The notes below the pieces were generated by a model. That model saw nothing but the letters and a program-made list of their open reading frames with translations. It did not search any database and had not been told where the DNA came from. The translations under genes were made by a program, and so were the position numbers. Shown here piece after piece: positions 12,363-25,240 of a stretch of DNA of 64,000 nt (the stretch's first letter is position 1; each line of letters begins with the position of its first letter). Source of the DNA: Populus alba (Eukaryota > Streptophyta > Magnoliopsida > Malpighiales > Salicaceae); NCBI RefSeq assembly GCF_005239225.2, contig NC_133299.1:13193154-13257153 (forward strand). The letters are read 5' to 3'.

Positions 12363-15300
12363 ATGGAACAGCCGGATCAAATTTCTGTTTCTTCTAGGGA
12401 TCATTCCGCTGCTGCTTCATCATCATCTTCAAATCACACTTCGTTTCCAATCCGCGAAGAATATGATCATGATCATGATCAACGGTTACGTCAACTCGAA
12501 TTTAGACAGCCAGAGACAGAGCAGCAGCAGCAGCAGCAGCAGGAATACATTGACATTTCTAATCGAGGGAATTATTTTGGGTTTAATGATGTAGCTTCTG
12601 TTAGAGATGACACGTGGTCTTGTGTCGTCGTGGTTCTCACGTTCTGGTTCTTCGGTTTGTATTTATTTAGCAATTCAAGTTTCTCTAGAATTACTTCTGT
12701 TTATTTTATTTTTTTCCCTAATTTTGATTGTCAAAAATTAGATTAAATCTTATAGGTTTTTAGTGTTAAATGCGGTTATTGGTTTTAATTTCTGATAATT
12801 AATTGTTTATTTGGCAGTGTCGATGACTATGATTTTGGGGGTATATGGTGCTATGAGGCTAACCCTAGGACCGAAATGCTCGGTTCTTTTACAACCTACT
12901 CCCATATTTGTGCAGTCTATAAAGGTAAATTCGTGATTTTATTTGTAGTTATTGAAGTTGTACTGAGGGCCGAATGGTTTGGATGCTTTTTGTTATGGAT
13001 TTAAGAGAGGGTCTCGAACTTGATTTGGTATTTTGTTGTAATTTTGATAGATTTTGGTTGGTTTTCTCTAGGTGGAACAGTTGTATGATACTAATCCGGG
13101 GCTGATTCTATATGGGTTATATACATCTCCTCCGCTTGATGTTGTTGAGACTTGGAATAGAACTCTTAATTTCTCTGTTTCGCCCGATTCTCACAAGGCA
13201 AGTGTTGTTTTATGGGAAATGGTGTCATGCTTTGAATTGGTTTTGGTGCTTGTGCTTATTCTTATGCATATTTTGCTTTTGTTCTCTAGGACTTCATGTA
13301 TTTTCTGAATGAGGGGTCTCAAATAAATATTTCATACAGGGTGAACTCCCCAATCTCCTCCGTTTTCCTTATAATTGCACAAGGTATACTTAGGAACTGT
13401 CTAGTTTATTTGTTTCGTGTTTTTTCTGGAAGTCATAAATGCTTGCTTCTAGGTGCCTAAATCTAGGAAGTCCATGAATTGGGAATTAGTTATCTTGCTT
13501 TGTTGGCTATAAAATTGGCTTTTGAGTTTTATTTCCATGTGATTCTGAATCTGGAAAAATTGCAGGGAGTGAAAGCCTTTCTCAATGGCTTGAGAATCCA
13601 ACTCGTCCAAACACCACTTTATCATGGAATGTCATTCAAGGTAGATAGGTGTTGAGATTTTGATGTGTTCTTCATATAAGTACATTAACTGATATGCATT
13701 TTTTTTTCTCGCAGGAAGTGGTTTTGTCCAGCAGAGTATATTCACATCTGCAAGCTACTATGTTGCAGTGGGTAACTTGAACTCAGAGGAAGTTGAGGTA
13801 AGTTTGCAGAGTAGCGTTCTGTATTTGTATCATCAATTGATCTCCTGTTCTAGGAATGTTTTACTAGCAATTAATAAAGATATAATCCAAGAGTATCTTA
13901 TTGCTTCTATTACCAACCACAGATAGAACGTCCTTTGTTTGTTGAGTTCTTTGGCTTCCTAGACATGATATTAGTATCATTGATGAACAAAAAGACATGA
14001 ACTAAATTTTAGGACTGTGCCTCTCCTTGTTTCATGTATTAGAGTTGCTGAAATATTTTCCATTGAACAATACGTAGATAACCTCATGCACCTTATCATT
14101 GTGATTTTTCTACCTTGGCTAATAAGTACAGAATATGAAAATTTTCTTGTGCAGCTGGTGCTTAAACCATGTAGATTTTTCATTTGTTTCACTAACAAAA
14201 GAAAATGAGAATCTATGTGATCGGTATTTAGCTAATGTTACCTTTTGATACATGAATTATGCCACAAAAAGTGAAAGAGTAGCTTATTTTTCTTTGCAAT
14301 TGTTTTTCATCTCTTGACAAGATGCTGCTTTTGAGATGATCTAGGCAACTGGGTACTTTGTTCTTCCTGAATTTACCTTTATTTTTCCAGCATGGGTTAT
14401 ATCTTCCACCAATACAATTTTCCTGTTCTATTTTATGCTGCCTGTCTACAATCTTTCAACATTGAAAGATTGGAGTGCATTCATATTCTTTTTCTTCTCA
14501 ACCTAAGTTGAAACTCAATGAAAGGACCAACTTTTTTTTGCAAAACATGGAAAGTAGTTTGTGGTTTTGGTCATTGGCACTTAGTGACAATTTTTTCTTT
14601 TCTTTTCCTACAAGTGGTTTTCTTTGTTCCTTTAGTTTGGAGTATGGGTTATATCTTCCACCAATACAATTTTCCTGTTCTATTTTATGCTGTCTGTCTA
14701 CAATCTTTCTACGTTGAAATATTGGAGTGCATTCATATTCTTATTCATGAAAAATAGTTTGTGGTTTTAGCCATAGGCAGTTTAGTGACAGTTTTTTTTC
14801 TCTTTTCGTACAAGTGGTTTTCTTTGTTCCTTTAGTTTGGCAACAGCATGCCAAAAACATGTCTTACTAAACTAACAACTCTTTCATGCCACATTATCGA
14901 CCAGCTAATGGTGTTAAGCTTCTGCTAGTGGAGCAAACCACACGACTCTAGTGAAAATAAACAATAATCTGAGACTGAGGTGCCATTATGCAAACAAGCT
15001 GAAACCACAAGTCACTTCTTACATTATCCTAATTTCTAGAGTTGATATGGTGACGATAGATGAAGATCATTTGATTTGATTTTTTTCATATTCGTTATTT
15101 ATTTTAGATTTCAATCCATGCTTGTTTTATGTTCAAGGTGCGTTAATGCAGTTTCTCCTTAGACCCGGAACATTCTTAAGATATATATTCAAATCTCAAA
15201 AAACATTTGGTCCAATTTCCTGTATGTGCAACATAATAGGAGTGAAATATCTTTGTGTTCATCTTATTACTTCACAATCTTGTTTTTAGCTTGTGTTGAT

Positions 15301-17358
15301 TTTGAAGTGTTCCTGTGTCCTTCCTGGATGGCTGTTTGCGCTATTTACTTTGGTGTCTTTTCTTAAACAGGTCCAGTTAACCCTGAGAGTAAGATCTTTC
15401 ATGTACAATACCACTGAAGCTTACTACAAGTGTACTTTTACTGATGGCAAGTGTAGTTTGAGCATTTTGTTTCCCAATGGAAATGCTGTTGTCTTAAACT
15501 CTCTTGGTCCAGAAGAGGTAAATCCCTAGATCCTCATTCTCACTCCTGTTTAAATATAAGGTCATCATATAAACTTAAGAACTATGTTGAATGGAAGAGG
15601 AAAAAAGATTTTTTAAAAGTACCTGTAAATGTTACTTTGGTGATTCCATATCTTTGAAGGCCAGCTGATTGGTAATCTTACGGTATTGTAATTGTAGACT
15701 CCCTAGGACTACTAGAGAAAGGATCATCATCAAATAGTCTTTAGAACAGAAGATTCTCAACCTTTATTATCCCTGTTTTTTTTTCTTTTCTTTTTTTCCC
15801 AGGGTTCATACAGTGAAGAGTGGAATGTCAAAGTCTCCTACGGGCCAAGATGGGCCACATATATTCTTGGCATAGGTATGATCTTCTGTTTCTTCTTCTT
15901 ACTTTGACTTGTGGATATCTTATGTTTACTTGTTTTTCTGCCTGTAGTTGGAATGACTATTATCATGATGGCGGCTTTCAACTTCTTGAACAAGTTTCAA
16001 TGTGTTCATGAAGATGGAACTAGACTTCAGTTTGGAGAGGTGGAACCTGGGAGAGCTCCCTTGCTTTCACATAAAGATGATGACCTTGCAAGTTGGGGCT
16101 CATCTTATGATTCTGCCTCAAATGATGAAGAGGGTCTTGAAGATTTTCTTGCATCAAGTTCACTTGAAGGGAAATCAAGAGATGGTGAAAATGGCAATAA
16201 TACCCGCCGTCTTTGTGCAATCTGCTTTGATGCTCCTAGGGACTGTTTCTTCCTCCCGTGCGGGCACTGTGTTGCTTGTTTTGCATGTGGAACTAGGTAA
16301 TTACTCTCCACCTGCACATTTAGATTATTTTTTTCTTATCTTGAAAAAACACTATGCTGGACCTTGTGATGAATTCAGGTGGGCAAACAGAGGCTGATGA
16401 ATGCATCAATGCTTCCCTCATTCTGTGAGGGCATGCCCTGCCTAACCCTAGAATTTGTTTTAGACTTCATTGGCACTTGGCATGTAGGTGGCATATCGAA
16501 CTGAAGAAAGAAATATAATATGCTCATGTTTACAGAGTATTTACAATGCAACAAGTCGTTGCCCCTTTTGCATTGTGTAATATCATTGTTTTCAATTGCA
16601 GTCGGAGTGTCACTGGCTACTGTGTTATTGGCCAAGATAACCCATTACTTGATGAGCTGTAACATGTCAGTACTCTAAAAGTTTAGCACACATGTCATGG
16701 TTATACTCAATAATTAAAACCTTCTCTGGAAGGTTAATGAGGCTAAGAGAGACTGAGATACCATGTCAGTGGTTTAGCTGGTCTATGGAAGCACTTTAAG
16801 TTATCTTTTAATTACTGGGCTATTGTTTTAATGGAAGCTAGATGGCTGCATCCTTTGTTTAGCCATGATCATGACCTGACACCAATTATTAGGCTTGACC
16901 TTTTAAGAACAAGTCGATCATGCCATGGTTTTGTTGTGTGGAACTTTGTGGACTATCATGATTTCTAGTTGAAGTTGATAGCCTGCCATATTGAGGAAGT
17001 CTGGCATAATGGAAATTGCACATAACAAGAGTCGGATGATTTTAGTGTTTTCAAATATCATCGGTAATTGATAAAAATGTAAATTTCTGGAGTGTTATTT
17101 AGCATATTCCTACTTCCGACTTTACTCTTTTGGGCTGCGTTAAATGTCAGACTTGGTATGAAGAAAATTTGGTCACTGCTATCCTGATTGTATTTGCCAC
17201 TGCAAGCCTATTATTTTTCTTCCACAATAACCATCTTGACCAATCAGATGCCAATTTATATGTTGAAATTTAATATTTGCAGGATAGCAGAAGCTGATGG
17301 TACTTGCCCTATATGTCGTCGGAATATGAGGAAGGTGAGGAAGATTTTTACAGTTTAG
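12363..17358 (+). CDS. APD-type RING-HC E3 ubiquitin ligase, two membrane segments
   Basis: Ten exons join into a 473-residue protein: 12363-12654, 12818-12924, 13072-13197, 13290-13383, 13566-13640, 13715-13797, 15371-15517, 15803-15875, 15948-16296 and 17283-17358. The N-terminus is acidic with poly-Ser, His-Asp and poly-Gln runs. Membrane segments lie at about 86-107 and 325-346. The region between them has several N-glycosylation motifs (NRT, NFS, NIS, NTT) and is probably lumenal. The C-terminus carries a C3HC4 RING (C422, C425, C437, H439, C443, C446, C457, C460), the site that recruits an E2 enzyme. The layout matches the ABERRANT POLLEN DEVELOPMENT (APD1-4) family, known in Arabidopsis for endomembrane E3 ligases acting in male gametogenesis. 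The start is the first in-frame ATG with a good context (A at -3, G at +4). Intron 3 has a GC donor, intron 6 contains a tandem duplication, and intron 9 splits the RING. Family confidence is high; paralog identity is not assignable. Confidence 0.9.
14394..14841. repeat. Tandem duplication inside intron 6 of the APD-type gene
   Basis: A unit beginning GGGTTATATCTTCCACC and ending near CCTTTAGTTTGG occurs at about 14394-14643 and again at 14644-14841. The second copy is about 50 bp shorter, lacking the part around 14498-14555. Identity looks to be roughly 90 percent. It does not disturb the splice sites. Confidence 0.85.
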
Positions 17359-20300
17359 GCAACATGAAGTAGTTCGAAACACTCGCATATCCTGTAATAA
17401 CTTGCAACATAGATTAGTTGCATCTAAACCATTGCTTTCATGCCCATGAGATACTATTTGATTGTATAGCGGTAGATTCAAATCATTGATGGAGAGATGC
17501 AATTGTATGAGCTTGATCTTTAAAGTGGAAGACCATGCCTCATGTTTTTTTTCTGGCTTTCCACCATGTAATACCATCTCTTTGTATAAGCGTAGAATTC
17601 ATAGACCTAGGACCCATTACTATTCAAAGGCTTAATGCAACAGGTTATCCTGTCTTTTTTCATATTTGGTCTCTGAGAGCTTCGTAGAGCTTCATTATAT
17701 GGTAAAGAGTTAATGTCTGGTTTTGTTGCGACCAAAGGAGCTGATCAACAGGATGATTAGGTTAATTTACTATTTTAGTGACAAAATATATCAACATAAT
17801 CTTCTCATACCTAGTGAAGCTAGTGAGGTAAGAGACTGAAAATTATTGCTCATGTTAACATTATATATTGCTTGACTACCTGCTGGAAATGCTTATTAGC
17901 TCGCAAGATGTATGTGTGGTTTTGTCTCATGACAAAAAAGACAATATCATAAATTTGAAGCTAGTGTAATAGCTTCTGTTTTTTTTCTTAATTATAAAGA
18001 AAAACTTTGTTTAGTTGGCGTTTTTTGCACTGAATCTCACACTACATTTCAAACTTTAGTTTGTATAAACTAAAATAAATTATTTTTTTAATTTATGGAG
18101 ATTTATTTTTTATTTATTCTAGATGTAAAAACGTATCTCATAATAATTTTAATCAATTTTATTTTTTTTTATAATCACAACTAAAAATATTTTTTTAATG
18201 CAAACCAAAAAAGCTATGAGAATATCAAACACACCCTTCATCTCATCTTGCAACTTTATATCAGATCTATCCACACTAGTACAGTCCCACTCTGCAACAC
18301 TAAACATGATTATTACCAGTGATGGTGGAGCTAGAAAATCTACTTTCAAGTGCCAATGAATATATCTTGATCAAAAAGATTTTTAAGTATTTTAAAAGTC
18401 GATCAAAAGTTATATATATTAAGGAATAAGAATAAAGTATAAATTTTGTTATTGTAATTATCATTGTGCATAAAAATGTTTAGACTTTCCTAAAACTATC
18501 ACTATACTTTTGTTTATTATGATTATTTTTAAAAAATAATTTAAGTTGATTTTTAACTTTTAACTGTAGAAAAGTCATAGATATAGTTGGCTAGAAACAA
18601 CTTTTGATTTAAATGAATAGTATGTTGCATAATTGAGTAAAGATTTTGATTTAATTAAAAATTAAAAATTTGAATTTATAAATTCTAACTTATGCTACAT
18701 ATTATCTTCTTCTAAAAGTTGTTTTGAGTCAGTTTATCAAAAATACTTGTACCTTAAATTTATTGTAACTTATGAAAAACAACTCTTTATATTATGATTT
18801 AAATTTTAAAAAAATTTGCTTTTCATAAGCTTGCAGCATACTCTAAATTTCAAATAGTAATAATAATAATTTTGAAGGAGTGGCATCCCTTCCGAACACC
18901 TCCTAATTATATGCATGGTTATTACAATTATGGTAAAAAAGAAGAAGAAGATAGTGTTAGAGCATTTCTTAGAAATGTCTGCATTATTTGATAATAAGGA
19001 ATTTTTTTTAACTAGTTTACATGTTAATTGAGATTAATATTTTTTTGGACTGATTTCAAAATCACCCACCTTTTTACATCGATTCAATTTAATAAAAAAA
19101 ATATTAATATATTTTTCAATGTATTTGACTCTAATATTTAAATTTTAAAAATCAACAAAGAAAACATGCATTTGTTTCTACGGTCAACCATTGTTTAAAA
19201 AAAAATGAAAATTTTAATTTTTGTTAAACTATTTTTTTTATATTTTTAGATTAATTTAAAATATTAATATTAAAAATAAATTTTAAAAAATAAAAAATAT
19301 ATATATTATTTTAATATAATTTTTAAATAAAAAAAATCTTAAAAACAAGAAGAGAAAATCAAAGAAAAACAAAGATTTGCCTGCTCTTTCATATTTTGAA
19401 AGCGACAGAGTAAACGGCAGTCATGGAGGCCTTTATTTTTTAAGATTGGAAGCGAGAGGCAGCCTTCCTCTCCTTTATCCCAGCCACTTGAAGACGACCT
19501 TATCACCTCTTTTTTCTCCATAAATATTTTGTTTTCTTTGGTCCATCCATTCAATAAAATAGTGGCCCTGACTGCCCACAATGTCAAAACAGGGGGAAAC
19601 GAGAAGCACTAAGAGCCTAGATTCCACTGCCATAAATAAAAGGAAAAAAAAAAACAATGAATCAATGATGATAAGAACAAAAGGAATTTATCATTTTTTA
19701 AAGATTTTTTTTTAATTCCTTCTTTTTTTTCCTTATACTTATTTTAGTTATCATCATTCTTTTTTGTTTTTATCCTTACTCATTTATTATTATTTTTTGC
19801 TTTATATTTTTATTTATTTATCACTCACTTTATACGTGGTCTTTTTTATCACTATCGTTTATTTATTTACTATAATAATGGTAAATCTATAATTTCTTAC
19901 AACTCTTTTTTAAATAAATTTAAAGATTAATTTTCTCTACACTTAGTGTATTTATTACCGTTTCCTTTTTTTATATATTTTTATCTTTATTCATTTATTT
20001 TTTTATTTTTTTTTAATTTTTCCCTCTTTTATATTTATACTTTTTTTATATAAAAAAATTCTTTTTAACTTTACATTTGGTATATTTACCTCTTTAGACT
20101 TGGTCTATTTATGACCTTTCTTTTTGTTCTTATCCTCATTCATTTTTTTCTTGCTTTACACTTTTTTTATCAAAAAAAGATTTTTTCATTTTGCTTTACA
20201 CTTGGTCTATTTATTACTCTATACTTAGCTATTTATCACTACTTTATTTATTCTTAACTTCATTCATGCATTATTTTGTGATATTTTTGCAAAAATAATA

Positions 20301-22600
20301 GTAATAATAAATTATTATTTTTTTAACTTTATAATTAGCTTATTTATCATTATTCTACACCTGCCCTGACACGAATTTTGTTATCATATGATCATGCAAC
20401 CCACAATAAAATTTAAAATCAACTCAAGAAAGCCGAATATCAAATTTGAAACCCCAACCTAGAGGTAACCATATACTTAACTTTTTTTTTTATCATTAGC
20501 TTATTTATCATTATTCTACACCTGCCTTAATATAAATTTTGTGATCACATGGTCATGCAACCCACAATAAAATTTAAAATCAACCCAAGAAAGTCGAATA
20601 TCAAATTCAAAACCCCGACCTAGAGGTAACCATATACTTAAGAATCAAAGGTATTGGAAAAGAAAAAACTTGGACACAGAGATAACTATGTATCTAAGAA
20701 CCTGAAGTTTATGAATAACACCACGAAACCAGTTAATTTTCGATAAGACATTGTGCGATTTTTGTCCTTGGAAAGAAAAGTTATTTTGCATAATCATGTT
20801 TATTCAAAACAAATAAAGAATCATGTTTATTCAAAACATCATAATTGCTGAAACTTGAAACCACAAAAGTAATATATAGTCCCCTCTAAATAACCTTAAT
20901 AGATCCATGTTGACTTGCAAGCCGATTAGCCCAAATTAGAAATCAACTAACATAACTCTAATAGTAAAATAAAACCCTATATAATATCTAATAGGCCAGA
21001 ATAAACTCAAATTAAAAATAATTATTCAACATAAAATAAATAAAATAACATAGTGAAAACAAATTCTTCATGCTAGAATTCCACCATGTAGGCAAAATCT
21101 CCAAGCTCTCTTGAGTGGTGTTTTGATCAAAACTTTTAGAGTAGTAATTCAACTAGGTAAATTTTTTTTTTATTGCTAGATTTTCCTTTCTTATATTGTC
21201 TCCTCTTAGTCTTTTTTATGTACTAGGAATACCATCAAAATAAGTAAAAGAAACCCAAGAGAAAAATCCTCTTAGATGCCGCCACATCAAGTTCATATGG
21301 GATTTGGAATCCTTGTAAGGTATGTACTTTAATTCTTCAATGAACCCAAGACAGACTAGGAATCCTTGTAGCCCAAACTCATGCACAAGTTTAAAGTATA
21401 AATAAGCCTCATTTAATGCCCCCTGTTGTTCAAAATTAACCTATTATAAGTATGGAGTAATTGAGTTGAAAATAGCTAAGAAAAAACATTTTGTTGATAG
21501 ATTTGTTAAAACAATAACAACAACTTTAATTAATTAAAATAATATATTTTTAAATTTTGATTTATCTGAAATTTTACAAAAATATGTTTTCACATGTCTA
21601 GTATCTATCTTTAAAATTTTAACTTGATTTAATATATCTTATCTCACAAAACTAGCAATATATATTTCAAAACAAAATTCAAACCAACTTAGTTAGTGTG
21701 ATGACCTATTAATCTCCATTTTTTTTGGCCTATCATCCTCTATCTCGCAAGACTTTTGTTTGGCCATAATCTTCATAAAATCCCCCATTCTTCATTAAAG
21801 AGTATTGATTAAAGAACACATTTTTGTCCAAGCAAGGGTTTGTTAGACTCTATGTGTTTAGTGTGTATAAGAAAATATGTTTCTTTGAATTATTACATTT
21901 ATTTGTTTTTTAATAATTTAAAAAGGAATTAAAGAAAGCAATAAATAGTGATTTTATTTTTTTTTATAAAATATTATAAAATCATTATAATCACCACTCA
22001 ATCATTAATATCATTCTAAAATTAAGATCATCACTAAGATTTTCATAATATCATTCTTACTATTATGAGTATCACAACTATTACATTCATATTTACTCCT
22101 TCACCATCACCTTCTATTTTATATTCACTAACTTCATTAGTACTATCATTAACTTTATATATTTACAAATATTTTTAATTTTTTCCTTTATCATTCTATT
22201 ATGGTTACCTTTGTCATATAATCATCCCTTATTATAATTATATTTATTTATTAATAAAATAAAAATAATTTTTAATTTTGTATTGTTATAAACATTAGCA
22301 TAATAGCAATATCATATCAATCATTACTATATCATTACCATTACCTTTTTACACAGCTACCATGCTATAATTACAATGCCATAAGTTCACTATCACAACT
22401 AAATATTTCAAATTATTAATTTTATATTTTAATTAATAATATATTTTTATGTTTCTTCAATTAAATAAAATTTGTATAAAATCTTTTCTTTCATATATCT
22501 TTATTCTTAAAATTTTTAAATTATAAATAATAAGTATAAAATAGTTTTTGATTTTATAAAAAAAGTTCTTTTACAAAATAGAATATTGAAAATAAATATT
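17359..22600. other. APD 3'-UTR and then AT-rich intergenic DNA, no supported gene
   Basis: The first few hundred bases probably hold the 3'-UTR of the RING gene; no decisive polyadenylation signal was chosen. Beyond it are a probable TIR-element relic (18010-18240), T-rich low-complexity DNA (19680-20320), a 161-bp-period duplication (20334-20641), and AT-rich sequence with only chance frames. Confidence 0.5.
20334..20641. repeat. Tandem duplication, period about 161 bp
   Basis: The unit starting ATTAGCTTATTTATCATT and containing CCACAATAAAATTTAAAATC and AGAGGTAACCATATACTTAA occurs at 20334-20481 and 20495-20641 with about 10 percent divergence. Confidence 0.9.
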
Positions 22601-22832
22601 ATACAATATACTAAAAGGACTCATTGCCCCTCTTACTGTTTACTTAGACTCAAAGTGTTGTGGATTAGAGCAGTGTAATGATAGCTCAACTCTTGCCACA
22701 AAGAGTTGCAATGGCAACGGGGGAGAGGTGGAGTTGTCTTTTCACTAAGATGCATTTGGCATTGAATGTATTATTGAGGAGAATATGCTCACTTTGAGTT
22801 TTGGTGGGGTTGCCCTAGGCGTCCCAATGTGA

Positions 22833-23006
22833 GGACACCTGGCGCTTGGGTTGACCTGTCCTTGTGCTGGGACAGGCCCGAGCGCCATGTGGCGTTGGCT
22901 TGCCCTACCCTGCCCTGCGCATGAGCTAGGCTCGTGCCCCCACGTGGGGACACCTGGCGCTTAGGCTGCCTTGTCAGGGCGTGTAGTTTGACCCACGCGC
23001 CATGTG
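22833..23006. repeat. GC-rich duplicated block with inverted arms
   Basis: Two related units (22833-22891 and 22946-23006) each start near GGACACCTGGCGCTT and end near GCGCCATGTGG. Within the first unit, ACACCTGGCGCTTGGG and CCCGAGCGCCATGTGG are imperfect inverted repeats, so each unit could fold. The block is a GC-rich island in very AT-rich DNA. Confidence 0.75.
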
Positions 23007-23021
23007 GTGAGACCCAGATGC

Positions 23022-23225
23022 ATATTAATGCTTTGAATTAAAATAAAAATAAAAATATTTGTATCGTAAATAATAATATTTTTGATATTAATGCTTTGAA
23101 CCATAATAGAAATAGTAATATTTATAACACAAATAATAGTATTTTTAATATTAATACCTTCAATTATAATAATAATGATAATATTTATGGCACAAATAAT
23201 AATAATAATAATAATAATAATAATT
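23022..23225. repeat. AT-rich tandem repeat (63-bp period) and (AAT)n run
   Basis: ATATTAAT followed by a CTTT/CCTT block recurs at 23022, 23085 and 23148, giving three copies of a 63-bp unit. They lead into an (AAT)n microsatellite at 23196-23225. Confidence 0.8.
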
Positions 23226-23284
23226 TTTAATTTTTAATTTTATCCTTCAAATCAGCTATATGGTTTTTCTTTGGTAATAATAAC

Positions 23285-23977
23285 ATGTTAGACTTAGACG
23301 CGTCCACACCTAACTCCATGTTGGGTCTAGACACATCCATGTCCAACCCCACGTTGGGTCTGGACATGACCGTGGCCACTGTCATGTTAGACTTAGACGC
23401 ATCCACACCTAACTCCATGTTGGGTCTAGACACATCCGTGCCCAACCCCACGTTGGGTCTGGACATGACCGTGGCCACTGTCATGTTGGACTTGGACGCA
23501 TCCCTACTCAACCCCACATTGGGTCTGGACATGACCGTGGCCACTGTCATGTTGGACTTGGACGCATCCCTACTCAACCCCACATTGGGTCTGGACATGA
23601 CCGTGGCCACTGTCATGTTGGACTTGGACGCATCCCTACTCAACCCCACATTGGGTCTGGACATGACCGTGGCCACTGTCATGTTGGACTTGGACGCATC
23701 CCTACTCAACCCCACATTGGGTCTAGACATGACCGTGGCCACTGTCATGTTGGGCTTGGACGCATCCATGCTCAACCACATGTTGGGCTTGGACACGTCC
23801 TCACCCAACCTTATGTTAGGGGTGGACGCGACCGCGTCCACCTCCAAGTTGAACCTAGACGTGTCCTCATCCAATCTTATGTTAGGGGTGGATGCGACCG
23901 TGTCCACCTCCATGTTAAACCTAGACGTGTCTGCGCCTAATTTCATATTGGACCGGGATGCATCCATGCAAACAAAA
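23285..23977. repeat. 33-bp-period minisatellite with higher-order structure, open on both strands
   Basis: Twenty-one 33-bp units are arranged as two 99-bp trimers, four near-identical 66-bp dimers and seven diverged single units. Since 33 is a multiple of three, the array reads open on the plus strand (23285-24019) and on the minus strand (23967-23227). Six units contain ATGACCGTGGCCACTGTCAT, a 20-bp sequence that is its own reverse complement except at one symmetric pair of positions. It encodes MTVATVM on both strands. No promoter-like or intron context supports a protein; a non-coding minisatellite is the simpler reading. Confidence 0.95.
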
Positions 23978-24142
23978 TTGATTTTTGATCTAATCCATGG
24001 CAGAACACACGTAAACTAAATATGAATTTTAATAATAATTTTTTATTTAATTTTTTTGAATTTCATAAAATAAATATACTATAAAACATGTTATATGTAT
24101 ATATAAAAGAGCTTTTGATTTGATCCTATATTCTAATTATTA

Positions 24143-24342
24143 GGGATGTTTGAAAGTATAATAACGGTTGTTTTTCAAAATTATTTTTATTCAAAAATGT
24201 ATCAAATTAATATATATTTTTTTATTTTTTAAAAGTTATTTTTAATATCAACACATTAAAAAAAAATAAAAATAAAAAAAAGAAAAAAATAAAAATAAAA
24301 ATTAATTTTTTTAAAAATAACTTTGAAATGTAAAAATAAATG
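24143..24342. mobile_element. Probable diverged copy of the short TIR element
   Basis: Starts AGGGATGTTTGAAAGTAT and has the same order of AT-rich interior phrases as 9161-9364. Terminal inverted repeats are poorly preserved, so this is tentative. Confidence 0.3.
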
Positions 24343-25230
24343 GGTTATAAATTGTTTTTTTTTTTTTAAATAAAATAAAAAGTGAAGATCTGACATGAAC
24401 CTAAAGCAAAATAGGCAGGGACAGCAGAGGGGGCAAGTTCTTGTCTGTATAAACAACAGAACCATGATTCCCCACGTAAGCCGTAACTAGAAAATCTCCT
24501 AAACCGAGGTTGGGCCCACCAACAATACGTGGCCTCCACGCCTATAAACCCTTCTTGACCGTGAAATCAAAATCTCACCATCATCAAACACGACTTTTTT
24601 TCCTAACCAGTAAGAATTAGTAAGGCCACTCAAATTAATCCCCCAACTATCAATCCATTCTCAATTGCTATTTGAAGAAAAAAGTTTTCAATTGAATCCT
24701 TATAATTTCACAAACTCCTCTATCAGAACTATTTTAAGAAATGCATGGATTTTACTACTTGTTTTTATAACTCATTCTCGTTATTTGAATTACAGAAATT
24801 AAACTTTACATAATTTAATGAATTGACCTGAAAAATTCAGGCTTTAAATTCTGACTCGAATTGAATTTTTAATTGAGCTAAATTAGACATTAACTCAATG
24901 AAATCTAGTTAATTTAAATGATTTTTAATGGTTTAATTAAATCAATTAAATTTAATTTAAACTCGATCGAGTTGGTATAAAAAACATATGAATAACATTG
25001 TTTTAATAAAAAAAAAACTTAATTTAGATCAAACCAATAACTTATAAGTAAACTCGATACAATGCACCCATGAGGTCCTTGAAAACAATTCAAAAAGAAT
25101 TTATTTTGAGAGGAACGTGTAAACATCCAATTAAGAAAAGACGTTAGAAATCAAATTAAACATTTCTTGATAATTACAGGACTAAAGACGAAGTTTGCCC
25201 AATAAATAAGAGCCATTCAACATCCTCGCC
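24343..25230. other. Intergenic DNA upstream of PDX1
   Basis: AT-rich with no coding frame. A less AT-rich stretch at about 24440-24600 includes CACGT-type motifs (CCCCACGTAAG, ATACGTGGCC), which resemble ACGT-core elements bound by plant bZIP factors. Their use is not shown. Confidence 0.45.
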
Positions 25231-25240
25231 GCTCTCACTA

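Noticed and set aside
16375..16635. Extra exons of the RING gene in intron 9
   Set aside because: The RING cysteines are complete only when 16296 joins 17283; sequence between has no in-frame continuation matching the family.
23227..24019. Two proteins of about 245 residues encoded on opposite strands of the minisatellite
   Set aside because: The 33-bp period keeps any frame open. There is no independent evidence of transcription, and the peptides match no family I know. Kept as a repeat and as a finding.
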